Shown piece after piece: positions 8,233 through 17,721 of a DNA stretch of 64,000 bases. Source of the stretch: Thermoprotei archaeon (GTDB lineage: Archaea; Thermoproteota; Thermoprotei_A; Sulfolobales; Acidilobaceae); the NCBI GenBank assembly GCA_029335875.2, contig JARJMZ020000028.1, positions 1-64,000 on the forward strand, read 5' to 3'. The translations under genes were made by a program, and so were the position numbers. The stretch's first letter is position 1. Each line of letters begins with the position of its first letter. The notes under the pieces were generated by a model. The model had not been told where the DNA came from. It ran no database searches and saw only the letters and a list, made by a program, of their open reading frames with translations.

Positions 8233-9093
8233 ATGGTTTGCGGGGTAATTCTTAGCGGCGGCATGTCTAGGAGGTTCCAGGTTAGTGGGGAGCCCTGGGT
8301 TGATAAGGCTTTCTACCCTGTAGGCGGCGTCCCCATGATTAAGGTTATGGCTGGGAAGCTTTCAAGGGTTTCCAGCAGGCTTATAGTCGCCTCGGGACAC
8401 CCGAGCAGGGTTCCTGTTTACCAGTCTCTTCTAGGCGATGCTATTGTTGTGAGCGACGATCCTGAGCTCAGCGGTCCCCTGGCTGGCATATATTCCGCTT
8501 TGGGGCAATGCCGTTCAAATGTTTTAATTGCCCTCCCAAACGATATGCCTCTAGTCTCGGAGGAACTCTTAGAACTCATGGTCAGCCTCGCAGGAGAACA
8601 TGATGTAGTGTCCCCCATACTCCCCAATGGCCTCGTGGAAACAACAGTGCTAGCGGTTAAAGTTGAAACTTCAAAGTGGGTCCTCGAGAGCCTTAAGAAC
8701 ATTGGGGGGAGGAGTAGGGTGGCCGACCTTCACAGGGGCGCCCCCAGAATTTACCTTATAAACGTGAAGTCCAGGGGGTTTGAGGCGCGGGAGTTCAAAA
8801 ACATTAATAAGAGGGAGGACCTCGAAGGGGAGCCTTCAGAATACCCTGAAGGACCCCTAGACGGCGACGTGAGAATAACGAGAGACTACAGTCTCGAGGA
8901 CGTCCGCGAGAAAACCAGTAAAATCATAGGATCCCTCTGGGGCACCCTACTCCTAGGAAGGCTGAAAGAAGAACTCCACACATACCTAGAAAAAGGCGTG
9001 TACATGTTAGCAGGATATACACTACTAGACTCCCCCAATAAATACGAGAGGGCACTAGGCAGAAAGATCATAGAATCCCTGAAACCCGAATAA
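8233..9093 (+). CDS. mobA: Molybdenum cofactor guanylyltransferase-like, with C-terminal extension
   Basis: Adds GMP to molybdopterin to form the dinucleotide cofactor. The N-terminal 200 residues show the nucleotidyltransferase loop GVILSGGMSRRF, the Lys in WVDKAFYPVGGVPM and LIALPNDMPLVSEELL. ATG 8233 follows GGGGG closely, so the longer upstream frame is rejected. About 80 extra residues at the C-terminus, mostly helical and charged, are not part of the usual MobA fold and are unassigned. It stands 31 kb from the main cofactor cluster of this window. Confidence 0.85.
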   Translation: MVCGVILSGGMSRRFQVSGEPWVDKAFYPVGGVPMIKVMAGKLSRVSSRLIVASGHPSRVPVYQSLLGDAIVVSDDPELSGPLAGIYSALGQCRSNVLIALPNDMPLVSEELLELMVSLAGEHDVVSPILPNGLVETTVLAVKVETSKWVLESLKNIGGRSRVADLHRGAPRIYLINVKSRGFEAREFKNINKREDLEGEPSEYPEGPLDGDVRITRDYSLEDVREKTSKIIGSLWGTLLLGRLKEELHTYLEKGVYMLAGYTLLDSPNKYERALGRKIIESLKPE

Positions 9094-9222
9094 AACACAA
9101 CTCTACCCCCAGAGACTCCTAGAACAAAGACCATAGCTAGGGCAGCGCCACCCACATATTAGGTTAGAATCTAGGAGTTTCAAGCTCCACGCTCGCTAAG
9201 ACCTGGAGGCTGCTGGGCCCCT

Positions 9223-9804
9223 CTAAATGCTTTCTAGGAGCCCCTGCCTTATTAGTGATATTGCGAGGGCGGCCATTACTAGGCTCATGAACTTATCTAA
9301 AACCAGGAGCCCCTGCCTCCCGGCGAGTTTCATTATGGTGACGCTAAAGCTTAGTATAGCGTAGGTTATTATGGCGTTTATGGCTATTGACGCTAGGGCT
9401 ATGGGGAGGCCCCAGTGGTATTTTATGTATATCACTATTGATATTGCTGCCGGCCCTGCTAGGAGGGGGGTGGCTAGAGGCACTATTGCTAGTTTCTCAG
9501 GCTCCCCTCTGAGGGCCCCTAATGGTACTTCAAGTAGCAGGGCTATTGACGATATTAGTAGGATTAGCCCGGCCGCTATTCTAAAGTCGTTTATTGTTAT
9601 GTTGAACAATCTGAATATAACGTCTCCTATAAGTGTGAACGCTAGTAGAAATACTGATGCAACCGGGACGGCTAGTTTCAACGCGCTCCTCCTCTCTTCA
9701 ACGCTCATCCTGGAAGTTAACGTATGATAGTATGGTATTGTACCTATAGGGTCTATAGCTATGAACAGCATTAGGAGAGGCTGCAGGAACTCTAGGGGGC
9801 TCAA
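9223..9804 (-). CDS. MarC family integral membrane protein
   Basis: About 193 residues with six predicted membrane spans. It contains the MarC features FIAIDPIGTIPYY near the N-terminus and PLATPLLAGPAAIS in the middle. The family was once linked to antibiotic resistance, but its transport role is unproven. The TTG start sits next to the tldE stop, so it is probably the last gene of the tldD-tldE-marC unit. Confidence 0.88.
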   Translation of the reverse strand: MSPLEFLQPLLMLFIAIDPIGTIPYYHTLTSRMSVEERRSALKLAVPVASVFLLAFTLIGDVIFRLFNITINDFRIAAGLILLISSIALLLEVPLGALRGEPEKLAIVPLATPLLAGPAAISIVIYIKYHWGLPIALASIAINAIITYAILSFSVTIMKLAGRQGLLVLDKFMSLVMAALAISLIRQGLLESI

Positions 9805-9805
9805 C

Positions 9806-11155
9806 CTACTTCCCCGCTAGGCTCACGTTTTCAAGCAGGATTGCAGGCGCGTAAACCCCACCCACGTTATCTAGTTTTCTTGATGTTGCCACTAGGCTAT
9901 CTCTTAGGATCGCGTATATGTCGCCTGCTAGCACTGCTGACTTCACGTTACCCTTAAACACGCCATTCTCATAGTAGTCAGCGTTAACTATTGTAGCGTT
10001 GAGGTACCCCCTTACAGGGTTGGAGAGCCACTCTCCTATTACTCCGTGAACTATGAGGCCCCTATCTATTCCCAGCATGTCCTCTAGTTCCCCGCCTCCA
10101 GGCTCTACTATGAAGTTCGTGGGTGAAGGTCTAACGTTAGAAGTCACACCAGCCCTAGAAGCGTTCCCCGTAGACTCTTTCCCCTCCCTCTTGGCTGTAT
10201 AAGTGTCGTAAAGGTAGCTTTTAAGGACGCCCTTCTCAACCACGGTTTTACGTCTCGTAGCCACACCTTCATCGTCGAAGCTTGAAGTGGCAGCGTGGCC
10301 TTCAACAGTACCATCGTCTATTATGGTTAATTTAGGGTTTAAGATTTGCTCCCCGATTTTCCCAGCTAGCGGAGACCTGCCCCTCTGAACGCTGTCTGCC
10401 GAGACTGCTGGGGCTATGAGCGAGGCTATTATTGAAGCCGCTACTTTAGGCATGAGTATGACAGTGTACTTGCCGGTCTCAATCTCCATGCTCCTAAGCC
10501 CTCTCAAAGCCCTTTCTGAAGAGTATTCAACCAGGGCTTCCAGATTAAGCTCTCGGAGACCCCTTGAGTGCCTGCAATCCCCGAAAGAGGCTTCAAAGCC
10601 GCCCTCCAAAGCTTTAACCTCAACGCACTCATAGACGGAAGTAGCCTTCTCCCTAACGCTCCCCCCGAAACTGTTAGCTATAACCCTCTCCCCAACGCTT
10701 AGGCCCACGCTAGCATCTACGACTTCAAGCCTGGGGTCTATTCTTTTAGCTAAACTATTAGCCTCCAAAAGCCCCCTTACAAGGCCCTCAATGTCGGGGC
10801 TCTCGACACTCTCATCGTAAACCCCGGAAACAGGGGAGGCCTGCAGCCGTTCAGGTAGACCAGACCACCAGGGGTCTTCAGCTGAAACCCTAGCTATCTT
10901 AACCATCTTCTCGACTAAGGCTTCAACGTCAGCCTCCCCCCTAATAGAGCCTCCTCCGACGGCAACCCTCTTACCAACGGCTATCCTAAGGCCTAAAGCC
11001 ATAGTTTTACCAGAGCGTGCCACGTTAACTCTTCCCCTAACAACATTGATAGTCGTCTGCACTCCTGAGACTGTGTAGGCTTCAGCTTCGCTAGCCCCAA
11101 ACTTCAAAGCTAGGTTTACAGCTTTCAACGCAACTTCTTCCAGGCTAAGTCCCAC
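9806..11155 (-). CDS. tldE: TldE/PmbA-type metalloprotease subunit
   Basis: Non-catalytic partner of TldD; in bacteria the heterodimer unfolds and cleaves modified or flexible peptides. The N-terminus (ALKFGASEAEAYTVSG, then GLRIAVGKRVAVGGG) and C-terminal SNVRPSPTNFIVEPGG are family typical. It lacks the HExxxH motif present in TldD, as expected. The start GTG 11155 overlaps the end of tldD, so the two genes are translationally coupled. Length 449 is normal. Confidence 0.92.
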   Translation of the reverse strand: MGLSLEEVALKAVNLALKFGASEAEAYTVSGVQTTINVVRGRVNVARSGKTMALGLRIAVGKRVAVGGGSIRGEADVEALVEKMVKIARVSAEDPWWSGLPERLQASPVSGVYDESVESPDIEGLVRGLLEANSLAKRIDPRLEVVDASVGLSVGERVIANSFGGSVREKATSVYECVEVKALEGGFEASFGDCRHSRGLRELNLEALVEYSSERALRGLRSMEIETGKYTVILMPKVAASIIASLIAPAVSADSVQRGRSPLAGKIGEQILNPKLTIIDDGTVEGHAATSSFDDEGVATRRKTVVEKGVLKSYLYDTYTAKREGKESTGNASRAGVTSNVRPSPTNFIVEPGGGELEDMLGIDRGLIVHGVIGEWLSNPVRGYLNATIVNADYYENGVFKGNVKSAVLAGDIYAILRDSLVATSRKLDNVGGVYAPAILLENVSLAGK

Positions 11156-12536
11156 CTACGATCACCCTCTTAACCCTAACATGGGGGCCCCCGAGGCCCA
11201 CTCTAACCATCTGCCCCCCCTTCCCGCATCCTCCGAATACGCTTGTTTCAAGCTTGAGGTCTCTCCCCACTCCAGTAATGTTCTTAAGGAGCTCCAGTAT
11301 GTTGCCGGTTATAGCTACGCCCCTTACAAGCTCTAGAGGCTCGCCGTTCTTAACTATGTATGAGGGGCCCACTGTGAACGTGAAGACCCCGTTGGAAGTA
11401 TCCACCTGCCCTCCTCCAACCATCCCCTTACCTTTCAAGTAGACCCCGTTAAGCCCTTCAAAGAGCTCTTCAACACTCCAGCCCCCCGCTTCAATATAAT
11501 AGTTTGTCTGCCTAACTATAGGCTCATTACTGTAGCCTTGAGCCCTCCCGTTCCCCGTAAGCTCGAGGCCCACCTCCGGGGCTACAGCCCTACTAGTCAG
11601 GTAGCTTTTCAGTACTCCACGCTCAACTATCAAAGTTTTCCTTTTAACGACGCCTTCATCGTCAAAGTATACTGGATATCCCCCCTCGACAAGCCCCTCA
11701 TCAACTATTGTAACTTCACTCCCAGCTATAGACTCTCCAATCTTCCCGGAGATAACGGAGCTCCCGGCGACCACGTGGTCGCCCTCGCTCGCATGGCCTA
11801 AAGCTTCATGTATCAAAACCCCTACAATATCATTATCTATAACCGCCTCGTAAGAGCCTGGAGGGGCTGTCTTGGCTGTCACAGCTTTCAAAGCAAGCCC
11901 GTCGACCTCCTCCGCGAACGCCCTCAAATCCATTGACTCTATAGTTTCAAAGCCCCCGACAAGGCTCTTCGAATCGCCAACCCTCTCATAAGTGCCCGCG
12001 TGCTTAGCCACCACGGTATGTGAAAACCCAGAGAGTATTGTGAGGCTTTCAGCCTCCACGCCTTCACTAGTCACTACACACCTGTAGTCTTTCTCGAAAC
12101 CAAGCCTCGTAACAGCGGATGATACACCTTCTCTAGAGGAGCTCTCCCTATTAACGTCCAGGACCATGTCAACCTTAACCTTGGGCTCTACAGAGAACGG
12201 GTCAACCCTAAAACCGCTTCTAAAAGAGCCTCTCCAGCCATCAACAAGGCTAGGCTTAAAACTCGGCCTCGAAACCCTAGCCATAGAATATGCCCTCTCA
12301 ACAGCAGCCTTTAAACCCTCACGGCTCAAATCACTAGTGAAATAGAAACCCCTACCCCCACCCGAGTAAACCTCGACCCCAACGCCCGAGTGAACACTAA
12401 AACTATAATCCCTCAAACCACCCCCATCAGCCACAACATGCTCCAGAAGCCTCTCATGAAACCTGACGATAACCAGGCCAACACCCATGTTTTCAGCATG
12501 CCTGAGAGCATCTAAAACCACATCCCTCGAGTACAA
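11145..12536 (-). CDS. tldD: TldD metalloprotease subunit
   Basis: Catalytic half of TldD/E. The metal site HEALGHASEGD is visible, with His243-Glu244 and His248 forming the family's HExxxH. Further on are SGKIGESIAGSEVTIVDEG and DDEGVVKRKTLIVERGVLKSYL, also family marks, and a C-terminal glycine-rich end with Cys in FGGCGKGGQ. The start is TTG 12536, preceded by GGGTGATATGG. First gene of the tldD-tldE-marC unit. Confidence 0.94.
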   Translation of the reverse strand: MYSRDVVLDALRHAENMGVGLVIVRFHERLLEHVVADGGGLRDYSFSVHSGVGVEVYSGGGRGFYFTSDLSREGLKAAVERAYSMARVSRPSFKPSLVDGWRGSFRSGFRVDPFSVEPKVKVDMVLDVNRESSSREGVSSAVTRLGFEKDYRCVVTSEGVEAESLTILSGFSHTVVAKHAGTYERVGDSKSLVGGFETIESMDLRAFAEEVDGLALKAVTAKTAPPGSYEAVIDNDIVGVLIHEALGHASEGDHVVAGSSVISGKIGESIAGSEVTIVDEGLVEGGYPVYFDDEGVVKRKTLIVERGVLKSYLTSRAVAPEVGLELTGNGRAQGYSNEPIVRQTNYYIEAGGWSVEELFEGLNGVYLKGKGMVGGGQVDTSNGVFTFTVGPSYIVKNGEPLELVRGVAITGNILELLKNITGVGRDLKLETSVFGGCGKGGQMVRVGLGGPHVRVKRVIVGGT

Positions 12537-13131
12537 ACCATATCACCCAGCGGAAAGCCCCTCACTATCTATTCTTCTGGTCCACCTACCAAGTTTATAA
12601 ATACCTAAAGATCAAATGTGTAATAACATTCTCTTATTAAAATTAAGGCTATGCCCTATATAGCAGGAACCCTGAAATAAACACTTACCAAGAGGAATTC
12701 AGACTCCTAGTGGTCTACTATTTAATAAGGGAGCCGAAGGGTCTGAGAACTATGAAAACCTAGAGTTATGTTTCTAAGGCTTCTCGCTATATTTACTCTC
12801 GTTGAGTTCACCTCTATGACAGCTTGGCCATCAGAGGAGAGCGCAGGACAGCCCCAGTAATGCCCGCCTACGGAGCCTCCAATGGATCACAGAACAATGA
12901 TTATAGGGTCTTGAGAGATGAGCCGGATCTCAGGATCATAGGGGTATGCCTATGGTGATGGGCTCCGGCGACCGTGGTGGGGAGGCTAGTGTGAGGTTTA
13001 TAGTGTTAGCCTTGAGCGGGCTCCGCCCTATGGGTTATGATTCCACAGGTAGAGTTAACCTTGTTAATATTTATGATGTTGGTGATATGAGATAAGTTAA
13101 AGTTTAAAAGGTCTAGTATAAGCTTAGAATT
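12537..13131. other. Intergenic region with hairpin and small open frames
   Basis: 595 bases between tldD and the surface protein gene. The region holds a 6-bp hairpin (CATAGG, 12937-12942, with CCTATG, 12949-12954). A 47-codon frame runs from ATG 12952 to 13095 and its end reads YDSTGRVNLVNIYDVGD, loosely like a dockerin-type repeat. A CCGGCGACC stretch (12965-12973) resembles the right end of the repeat at 21370. The far end carries the promoter of the surface protein gene. I see no RNA gene. Confidence 0.5.
13101..13131 (+). promoter_or_regulatory. Promoter of the surface protein gene, leaderless
   Basis: AGTTTAAAAG (13101-13110) is centred about 27 bases upstream of GTG 13132 with a purine-rich BRE-like stretch before it. 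That spacing puts the transcript start at or next to the start codon. Confidence 0.6.
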
Positions 13132-16100
13132 GTGAGCGTGATGCTTGAGATGACTGCGAGCAGAGTTGCCGCTCTCGTTGTTCTCGTTTTGATAATGCTC
13201 TCCCTAAGTCCAGCATTGCGGGCGGAGGCGGGTCTACTGGTATTAACCAACTCTATCGTAGTTCCCGGGGGTCTTGTCGGCTTTAGGCTTGACTATGGGG
13301 AGGCTAGGGGTTCAGGCGTTCTCACCGGTTTGGGGTTAGAGTTCTACATTTCAGGTGATGGCTCCCCGGTTATAAGGCCTTATGATGTCCTTGTTGCTAG
13401 GGTTATTGTAGCTCCTGGTGTTGAAACAGTGTTTGGGACTTTGAGGCTTCCCGATAACCTCACACTTTATAGGCTCCTCTGGGCTCCTTCGGGGACTCTC
13501 TATGTTAAGGTTACTGACGGCTTTGGGGTTGTTGTTGCCGGCGTTCCCGTTGACCTCAGTTTGTCTAAGCTTTCTAGGGCTTTACAGCTTTCTAATACGA
13601 GGCTTTCCGCCGTTAACAATAGTAAGCTTGGGGTTTCAGATCATACTCTGCTCATCGTGGATTTAAGCCCATACAATCTGGGGGGCGTCCTGGGCGCTTT
13701 AGAGTACAATGTTACCAGGATATCAAGTGAGGAGGCTACATTTAAGCTTCTAGAGTATAGCGGGCTTTTGAAGGCTTACAGCTCGGAAGTATTCAAAGTG
13801 GTCAGTGTTAACTCTTACGGCTTCATGTTCACGGCCTCTCTAAGGGGGCTGGAAGACTTCGCCCTAGAGGTGCCGGAGAAGGTTGATAGGAGGCTCGGCA
13901 TCGACATTAACTATGAAGACTTCACCCTCGAATACCTGGGCGGCGTTTACAGGAATTACACTGACGCTATAAAAGTCGAGGAGGGCAGGCAAGTCAACAG
14001 CATGCCCCAGGACTTTAACTGGGAAGTCGACATTAAAGTGAGCCTAGCGTGGCCTAGAGATATGACTGTAGACGTATACCCCAGTATCATAGTTGACTCC
14101 ATTAACAGGAACGTTGCCGGCAGGACTGGCGAGCTCAACGTAGGAGACAAGATAAGCGTGACTCTTAGAAACTTCCCGGGGAACGCCGGGATACTCGGAG
14201 AGATCTACCTGTACGCGCCTACAATACAGCTCCTAGGTAGCGTGAGCGTCGACCAGAAAACCGACGCTTCAGGCAGAGCGTCAATAACGATAACACTACC
14301 ACCCTTACCCTATGGTGGGAGGCTTATAGCTCTAGCTTTCAAGGCTGGGAACGAGACCCTCTACAGGGGCATCCTCGCCGTCAACGTTACAACAACGGAA
14401 ATTTACGTGGAGCGCGTTATGCCCCATGTGTGGGCGTGGACGTTCAACATTAAAGGCGAAATCTCGGAGGCCCACGATATAGCCCCTGGATCCTACCTTC
14501 TCGTTATAGGCAGGGGCTTCTTGGAAGACAGCCTAGAGTTTGAAGTATTTGACGCCCCCATGAAGAATAAGATTACAACACTATTAGTCAAAAAAATGAT
14601 AGGGATCCTTGGTAACGGGAGTTTCGCAGCCATAGTCCAAGTGCCTGGAATCGGCCATGGAATTTCCCCAGGGCATCACTCCACCATCGCCACTTTAAGA
14701 GTTAGAGGACTGTGGACATTCTACAATGTGGGGTGGCTTTCTAACATAGCAGCAGACCCCGGGGTTCACTATCTCAGCATAGACCTCCACGGCGCGGCGG
14801 CCACTGTATATATTAACCCTATCCCTGTAGTTACTAGTGTCACAGACCCGAGAGCTAGCAGGATAAAGTTAGGCTTAAACCCGGCATACCCGTTCGCCGC
14901 TAGCTGGGAGCCTGAGGATAGGAGAATAGTTACTGTGGAGGCTATAGGCTTGGATATAAGGAGAACTGGAAACCTATCCAGGGTGTCTCTAGTGAGCCTC
15001 GATAATATAGTGCCCGGGGTAGGCGCTAAGGTTGAAGCCCTACTAACCGGTAGCCAACCGGTGGCTCTAGGATACTTTAGGAACACTTACATGCTACCAG
15101 TGGTGCCCCACACGCCCGGCGGCTATATTGTGAAAGTAGAGAACATTAACGGCTTGTATGCTGTGGCGAGCTCTGCCGATAGGAGGTATACTGTTAGGAT
15201 TAACGCTACCATGGCCCTCATAGACCCTTGGGATAACGTTTCTAAGAAGGAGATAATCCTGGCGGCACCCCAGAACCTCACTGCTGTAGGTTATGGGTGG
15301 GCCGCCAACTTAACCATACGATATGACGTCTCCCCGGTTGTAGGCGCTATTAACATTCTCCTAGGTTCCTCTAATCTAAACGGGACTTTCATAGGGCAGG
15401 TTAACCTGACGGACTACATAAAAGAGCCTGGAGCCTACGAGATATTGTTTAAGCAGAGGGAGAATAGAACTTTACCCGTGTTGGAGCTCATGTCTAGGGT
15501 CTCGGTGATAGTGAGGATAGTGCCCCCGCTCTCGGTGAAAATAGATGTGGGCCAGGCTGGCTATGGGGACCTGCCCATAGTAGTGTTTGTTTCAGTGTTC
15601 TTCGGGAACAAGCTGGCTACAATTGACAAGGTTATAGATGTGGTTTTAGAGGTCCACGCTCCAGGCGTGGAGGCTGCCCCGGTGGCTCTAAAGCCTCTAG
15701 ATTCAGCGCTCCCTAGGGCAGTATACTATGCTATAGTAGACCTTACAATGCTTTTCAGCGGCAAAGTGTTAGGTTCTAGTGTGATGTTCATAGCCTATGC
15801 TGTGGCGAGGTTCGACCCCAAGGCCCCCCAGCAGGAGGCTCACGCCACCGCCGCAACGCACGTGCCCCCGGTGACTCTAGCTAGCCAGCTAGCCTTAGCT
15901 GCTTCCAGTGAAAAAGCTTTCAACGACATCCTCGCAACTCTAGACTATTTACTAGCTAGGGTTAGCGCCCTACAAGAGTCCACGGTGTGGGGCTTCGAGC
16001 TTACTAGAAGGGATATAGCTAATGTTAGGCTAATGCTGCTAACAGTACAGTCAGAGTTCAGGGAGGCTGTTAAGGCTATATTAAATGTGGGGAACGTCAG

Positions 16101-16845
16101 CGAGAGCATTCTAGCAACGCTCTCTAATGTTAACGCCACTATAGTCGGGGGCATAGCGCTCGTCAGCTCAGACATAGCGGGGCTCAAGGGGCTCCTCGAA
16201 GCTGTTAATGCTAGCATCGCTAATATCATAGTTGGTAAGAGCGGGGAGATTAGGGCGGCCATAGTTGACGCCAAAGGCGAGATAATAGGGGTTTTAGAGG
16301 CTAACGCTCTAGCCTTAAAAGCTATGGCAGGCAACATGTCTATGCTCCAGAAAGACATAGCTGGGGCCTCCGCCCTAGTTAAATCCCTCTCGGACGCTCT
16401 AGCAGCATTTAGGCTTGAAGCTTTAAGCATGAATGCTGCAGTCATATCAACACTTGAAGCTTTGAGAGCCGACCTTGGCACCGTTAGAGCTGAAGTATCC
16501 GAGTCTAGAGCTGTCATAGCCCGCTTAAGGGAGGGCGTTGAGAAAATAGACGCTACACTCGTAGGGGTGAGCGGGGAAATTTCAACAGTCAGGGGGGCTG
16601 TTGAGAGGTTGAACGCTGAGATTCCAGATCTAGCTAGAAAAGGAGATCTAAATACTGCAGTCTCTAAAATAGAAGGGTCAATCCAGGGGGCTAGGAGCTT
16701 CCTGGAGGATAGCATAAGCAGTGCCGCGGACTCTATGGGGTTAACGGTGAGAAACTGGAGTTTAATCATAGTAGCCGTCTTAATCCTCCTCACGCTAGCC
16801 TCCCTAATAGCTACACGGCTCCTAGCTAGGAGAAGCCCTGCCTAG
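13132..16845 (+). CDS. Large membrane-anchored surface protein with coiled-coil stalk
   Basis: 1237 residues. There is a signal segment at about residues 10-30 (LVVLVLIMLSLSPALRAEA). Then follow roughly 880 residues of mainly beta, repeat-like extracellular domains with many N-x-S/T sequons. About 280 residues of heptad-rich helix come next (about 920-1200, rich in A, L, S, E), then one membrane span (about 1208-1232) and a short basic tail. This plan matches membrane-anchored stalk proteins of crenarchaeal surface layers (SlaB or tetrabrachion style), but no sequence motif proves that family. Cysteine appears to be absent. The strong promoter and leaderless start fit an abundant protein. No S-layer canopy gene is visible beside it. 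Confidence 0.75.
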   Translation: MSVMLEMTASRVAALVVLVLIMLSLSPALRAEAGLLVLTNSIVVPGGLVGFRLDYGEARGSGVLTGLGLEFYISGDGSPVIRPYDVLVARVIVAPGVETVFGTLRLPDNLTLYRLLWAPSGTLYVKVTDGFGVVVAGVPVDLSLSKLSRALQLSNTRLSAVNNSKLGVSDHTLLIVDLSPYNLGGVLGALEYNVTRISSEEATFKLLEYSGLLKAYSSEVFKVVSVNSYGFMFTASLRGLEDFALEVPEKVDRRLGIDINYEDFTLEYLGGVYRNYTDAIKVEEGRQVNSMPQDFNWEVDIKVSLAWPRDMTVDVYPSIIVDSINRNVAGRTGELNVGDKISVTLRNFPGNAGILGEIYLYAPTIQLLGSVSVDQKTDASGRASITITLPPLPYGGRLIALAFKAGNETLYRGILAVNVTTTEIYVERVMPHVWAWTFNIKGEISEAHDIAPGSYLLVIGRGFLEDSLEFEVFDAPMKNKITTLLVKKMIGILGNGSFAAIVQVPGIGHGISPGHHSTIATLRVRGLWTFYNVGWLSNIAADPGVHYLSIDLHGAAATVYINPIPVVTSVTDPRASRIKLGLNPAYPFAASWEPEDRRIVTVEAIGLDIRRTGNLSRVSLVSLDNIVPGVGAKVEALLTGSQPVALGYFRNTYMLPVVPHTPGGYIVKVENINGLYAVASSADRRYTVRINATMALIDPWDNVSKKEIILAAPQNLTAVGYGWAANLTIRYDVSPVVGAINILLGSSNLNGTFIGQVNLTDYIKEPGAYEILFKQRENRTLPVLELMSRVSVIVRIVPPLSVKIDVGQAGYGDLPIVVFVSVFFGNKLATIDKVIDVVLEVHAPGVEAAPVALKPLDSALPRAVYYAIVDLTMLFSGKVLGSSVMFIAYAVARFDPKAPQQEAHATAATHVPPVTLASQLALAASSEKAFNDILATLDYLLARVSALQESTVWGFELTRRDIANVRLMLLTVQSEFREAVKAILNVGNVSESILATLSNVNATIVGGIALVSSDIAGLKGLLEAVNASIANIIVGKSGEIRAAIVDAKGEIIGVLEANALALKAMAGNMSMLQKDIAGASALVKSLSDALAAFRLEALSMNAAVISTLEALRADLGTVRAEVSESRAVIARLREGVEKIDATLVGVSGEISTVRGAVERLNAEIPDLARKGDLNTAVSKIEGSIQGARSFLEDSISSAADSMGLTVRNWSLIIVAVLILLTLASLIATRLLARRSPA

Positions 16846-16857
16846 CTCCCTCTACCT

Positions 16858-16882
16858 TATCACTTTTTAACTCCCCTTTTCG
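16858..16882 (+). terminator. T-rich terminator after the surface protein gene
   Basis: Two T runs (CTTTTTAA and CCTTTTC) follow the stop codon within 40 bases, in the style of archaeal U-tract termination. Confidence 0.45.
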
Positions 16883-16933
16883 GCGTATGTGGCTTATATA
16901 GGTTTGACTAGCCATATATGGGGGGTGCACTAT

Positions 16934-17707
16934 TTGAAGGTTGCCCTGGCTGTTAATGATGACGGCTTTGAGAGTGTGGGTTTAAGGATTCTAGTGGAGG
17001 AATTAAGCCTTGCAGGGTATAGGGTCTATGTTTGCGCCCCTTCAACCCAGATGAGCGGTATTAGTAAGACTGTGAGTTTCAAGAGGCTCGGCAGGGATGG
17101 GCGTGTCGCTTATAGGGAAGCCGTTTTGAGGGATGCCGTGAAGTCCTGGGTTTTAAATGCTACTCCAGCGGAGTCCGTCTTAGTATGTCTTAAAGCCTTA
17201 CTCCCGGAGCCCCCCTCAGTAGTGGTTTCAGGCGTTAACATAGGGCCTAACCTTGGACTCGAAGATTTCCTGACTAGCGGGACTGTAGGGGCCGCTCTTG
17301 AAGCAGCGCTCCACGGAGTGCCCGGAATAGCTGTCAGCCTGGCGGCCCATAATGTTTCAGAGGAGCTCCACTACAGGGTCGCGGCTAGGATCGCCTCCAC
17401 CTTAGCTGTCGAGATGCCCAAGCTGGTGCCGGACGTTAACCTAGTCAACATCAACGTCCCCCCGAACCCTAAGGGGGTCATGGTTACAAAGCTCGCGCTC
17501 AACCCTTACAAGCCCAGATTCAAGATTACCGGGGGCTTCATAGAAGTTATAGATGATGATCTCGAAGAGAGATACTGGGATAGGGAGCCCGGCACCGACG
17601 TCTGGGCTGTTATGCGAGGCTATGCCTCGATCACCCCTTTAAACCTGAACGCGTCAACCTTCGTGGCGGGCGAGGCATTTATAAAATTGAGCGAAATAAT
17701 CTCATAA
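16934..17707 (+). CDS. surE: 5'/3'-nucleotidase SurE
   Basis: Metal-dependent phosphatase of nucleoside monophosphates. The metal site NDDGF begins at residue 8 of the protein started at TTG 16934. The second signature, SGVNIGPNLG followed by SGTVGAALEAALHG, is intact. TTG 16934 is chosen because GGGGGTG lies six bases upstream and relatives begin right at this strand; the longer upstream frame has no support. Length 257 is normal. It starts a small group with the exported protein and the GT-C-like protein. Confidence 0.93.
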   Translation: MKVALAVNDDGFESVGLRILVEELSLAGYRVYVCAPSTQMSGISKTVSFKRLGRDGRVAYREAVLRDAVKSWVLNATPAESVLVCLKALLPEPPSVVVSGVNIGPNLGLEDFLTSGTVGAALEAALHGVPGIAVSLAAHNVSEELHYRVAARIASTLAVEMPKLVPDVNLVNINVPPNPKGVMVTKLALNPYKPRFKITGGFIEVIDDDLEERYWDREPGTDVWAVMRGYASITPLNLNASTFVAGEAFIKLSEIIS

Positions 17708-17721
17708 CTAGGTAATGGGCC

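Noticed and set aside
9100-9222. tRNA-like T-arm (GGAGTTTCAAGCTCC)
   Set aside because: No matching acceptor stem, D-arm or anticodon arm could be drawn around it on either strand.
12960-12975. Third copy of the dispersed repeat
   Set aside because: Only the nine-base CCGGCGACC is shared; the conserved core is missing, so chance cannot be excluded.
12952-13095. 47-codon open frame with a dockerin-like end
   Set aside because: Too short and without a ribosome site or relatives I recognise; it may be chance or a remnant, so it is only mentioned with the spacer.
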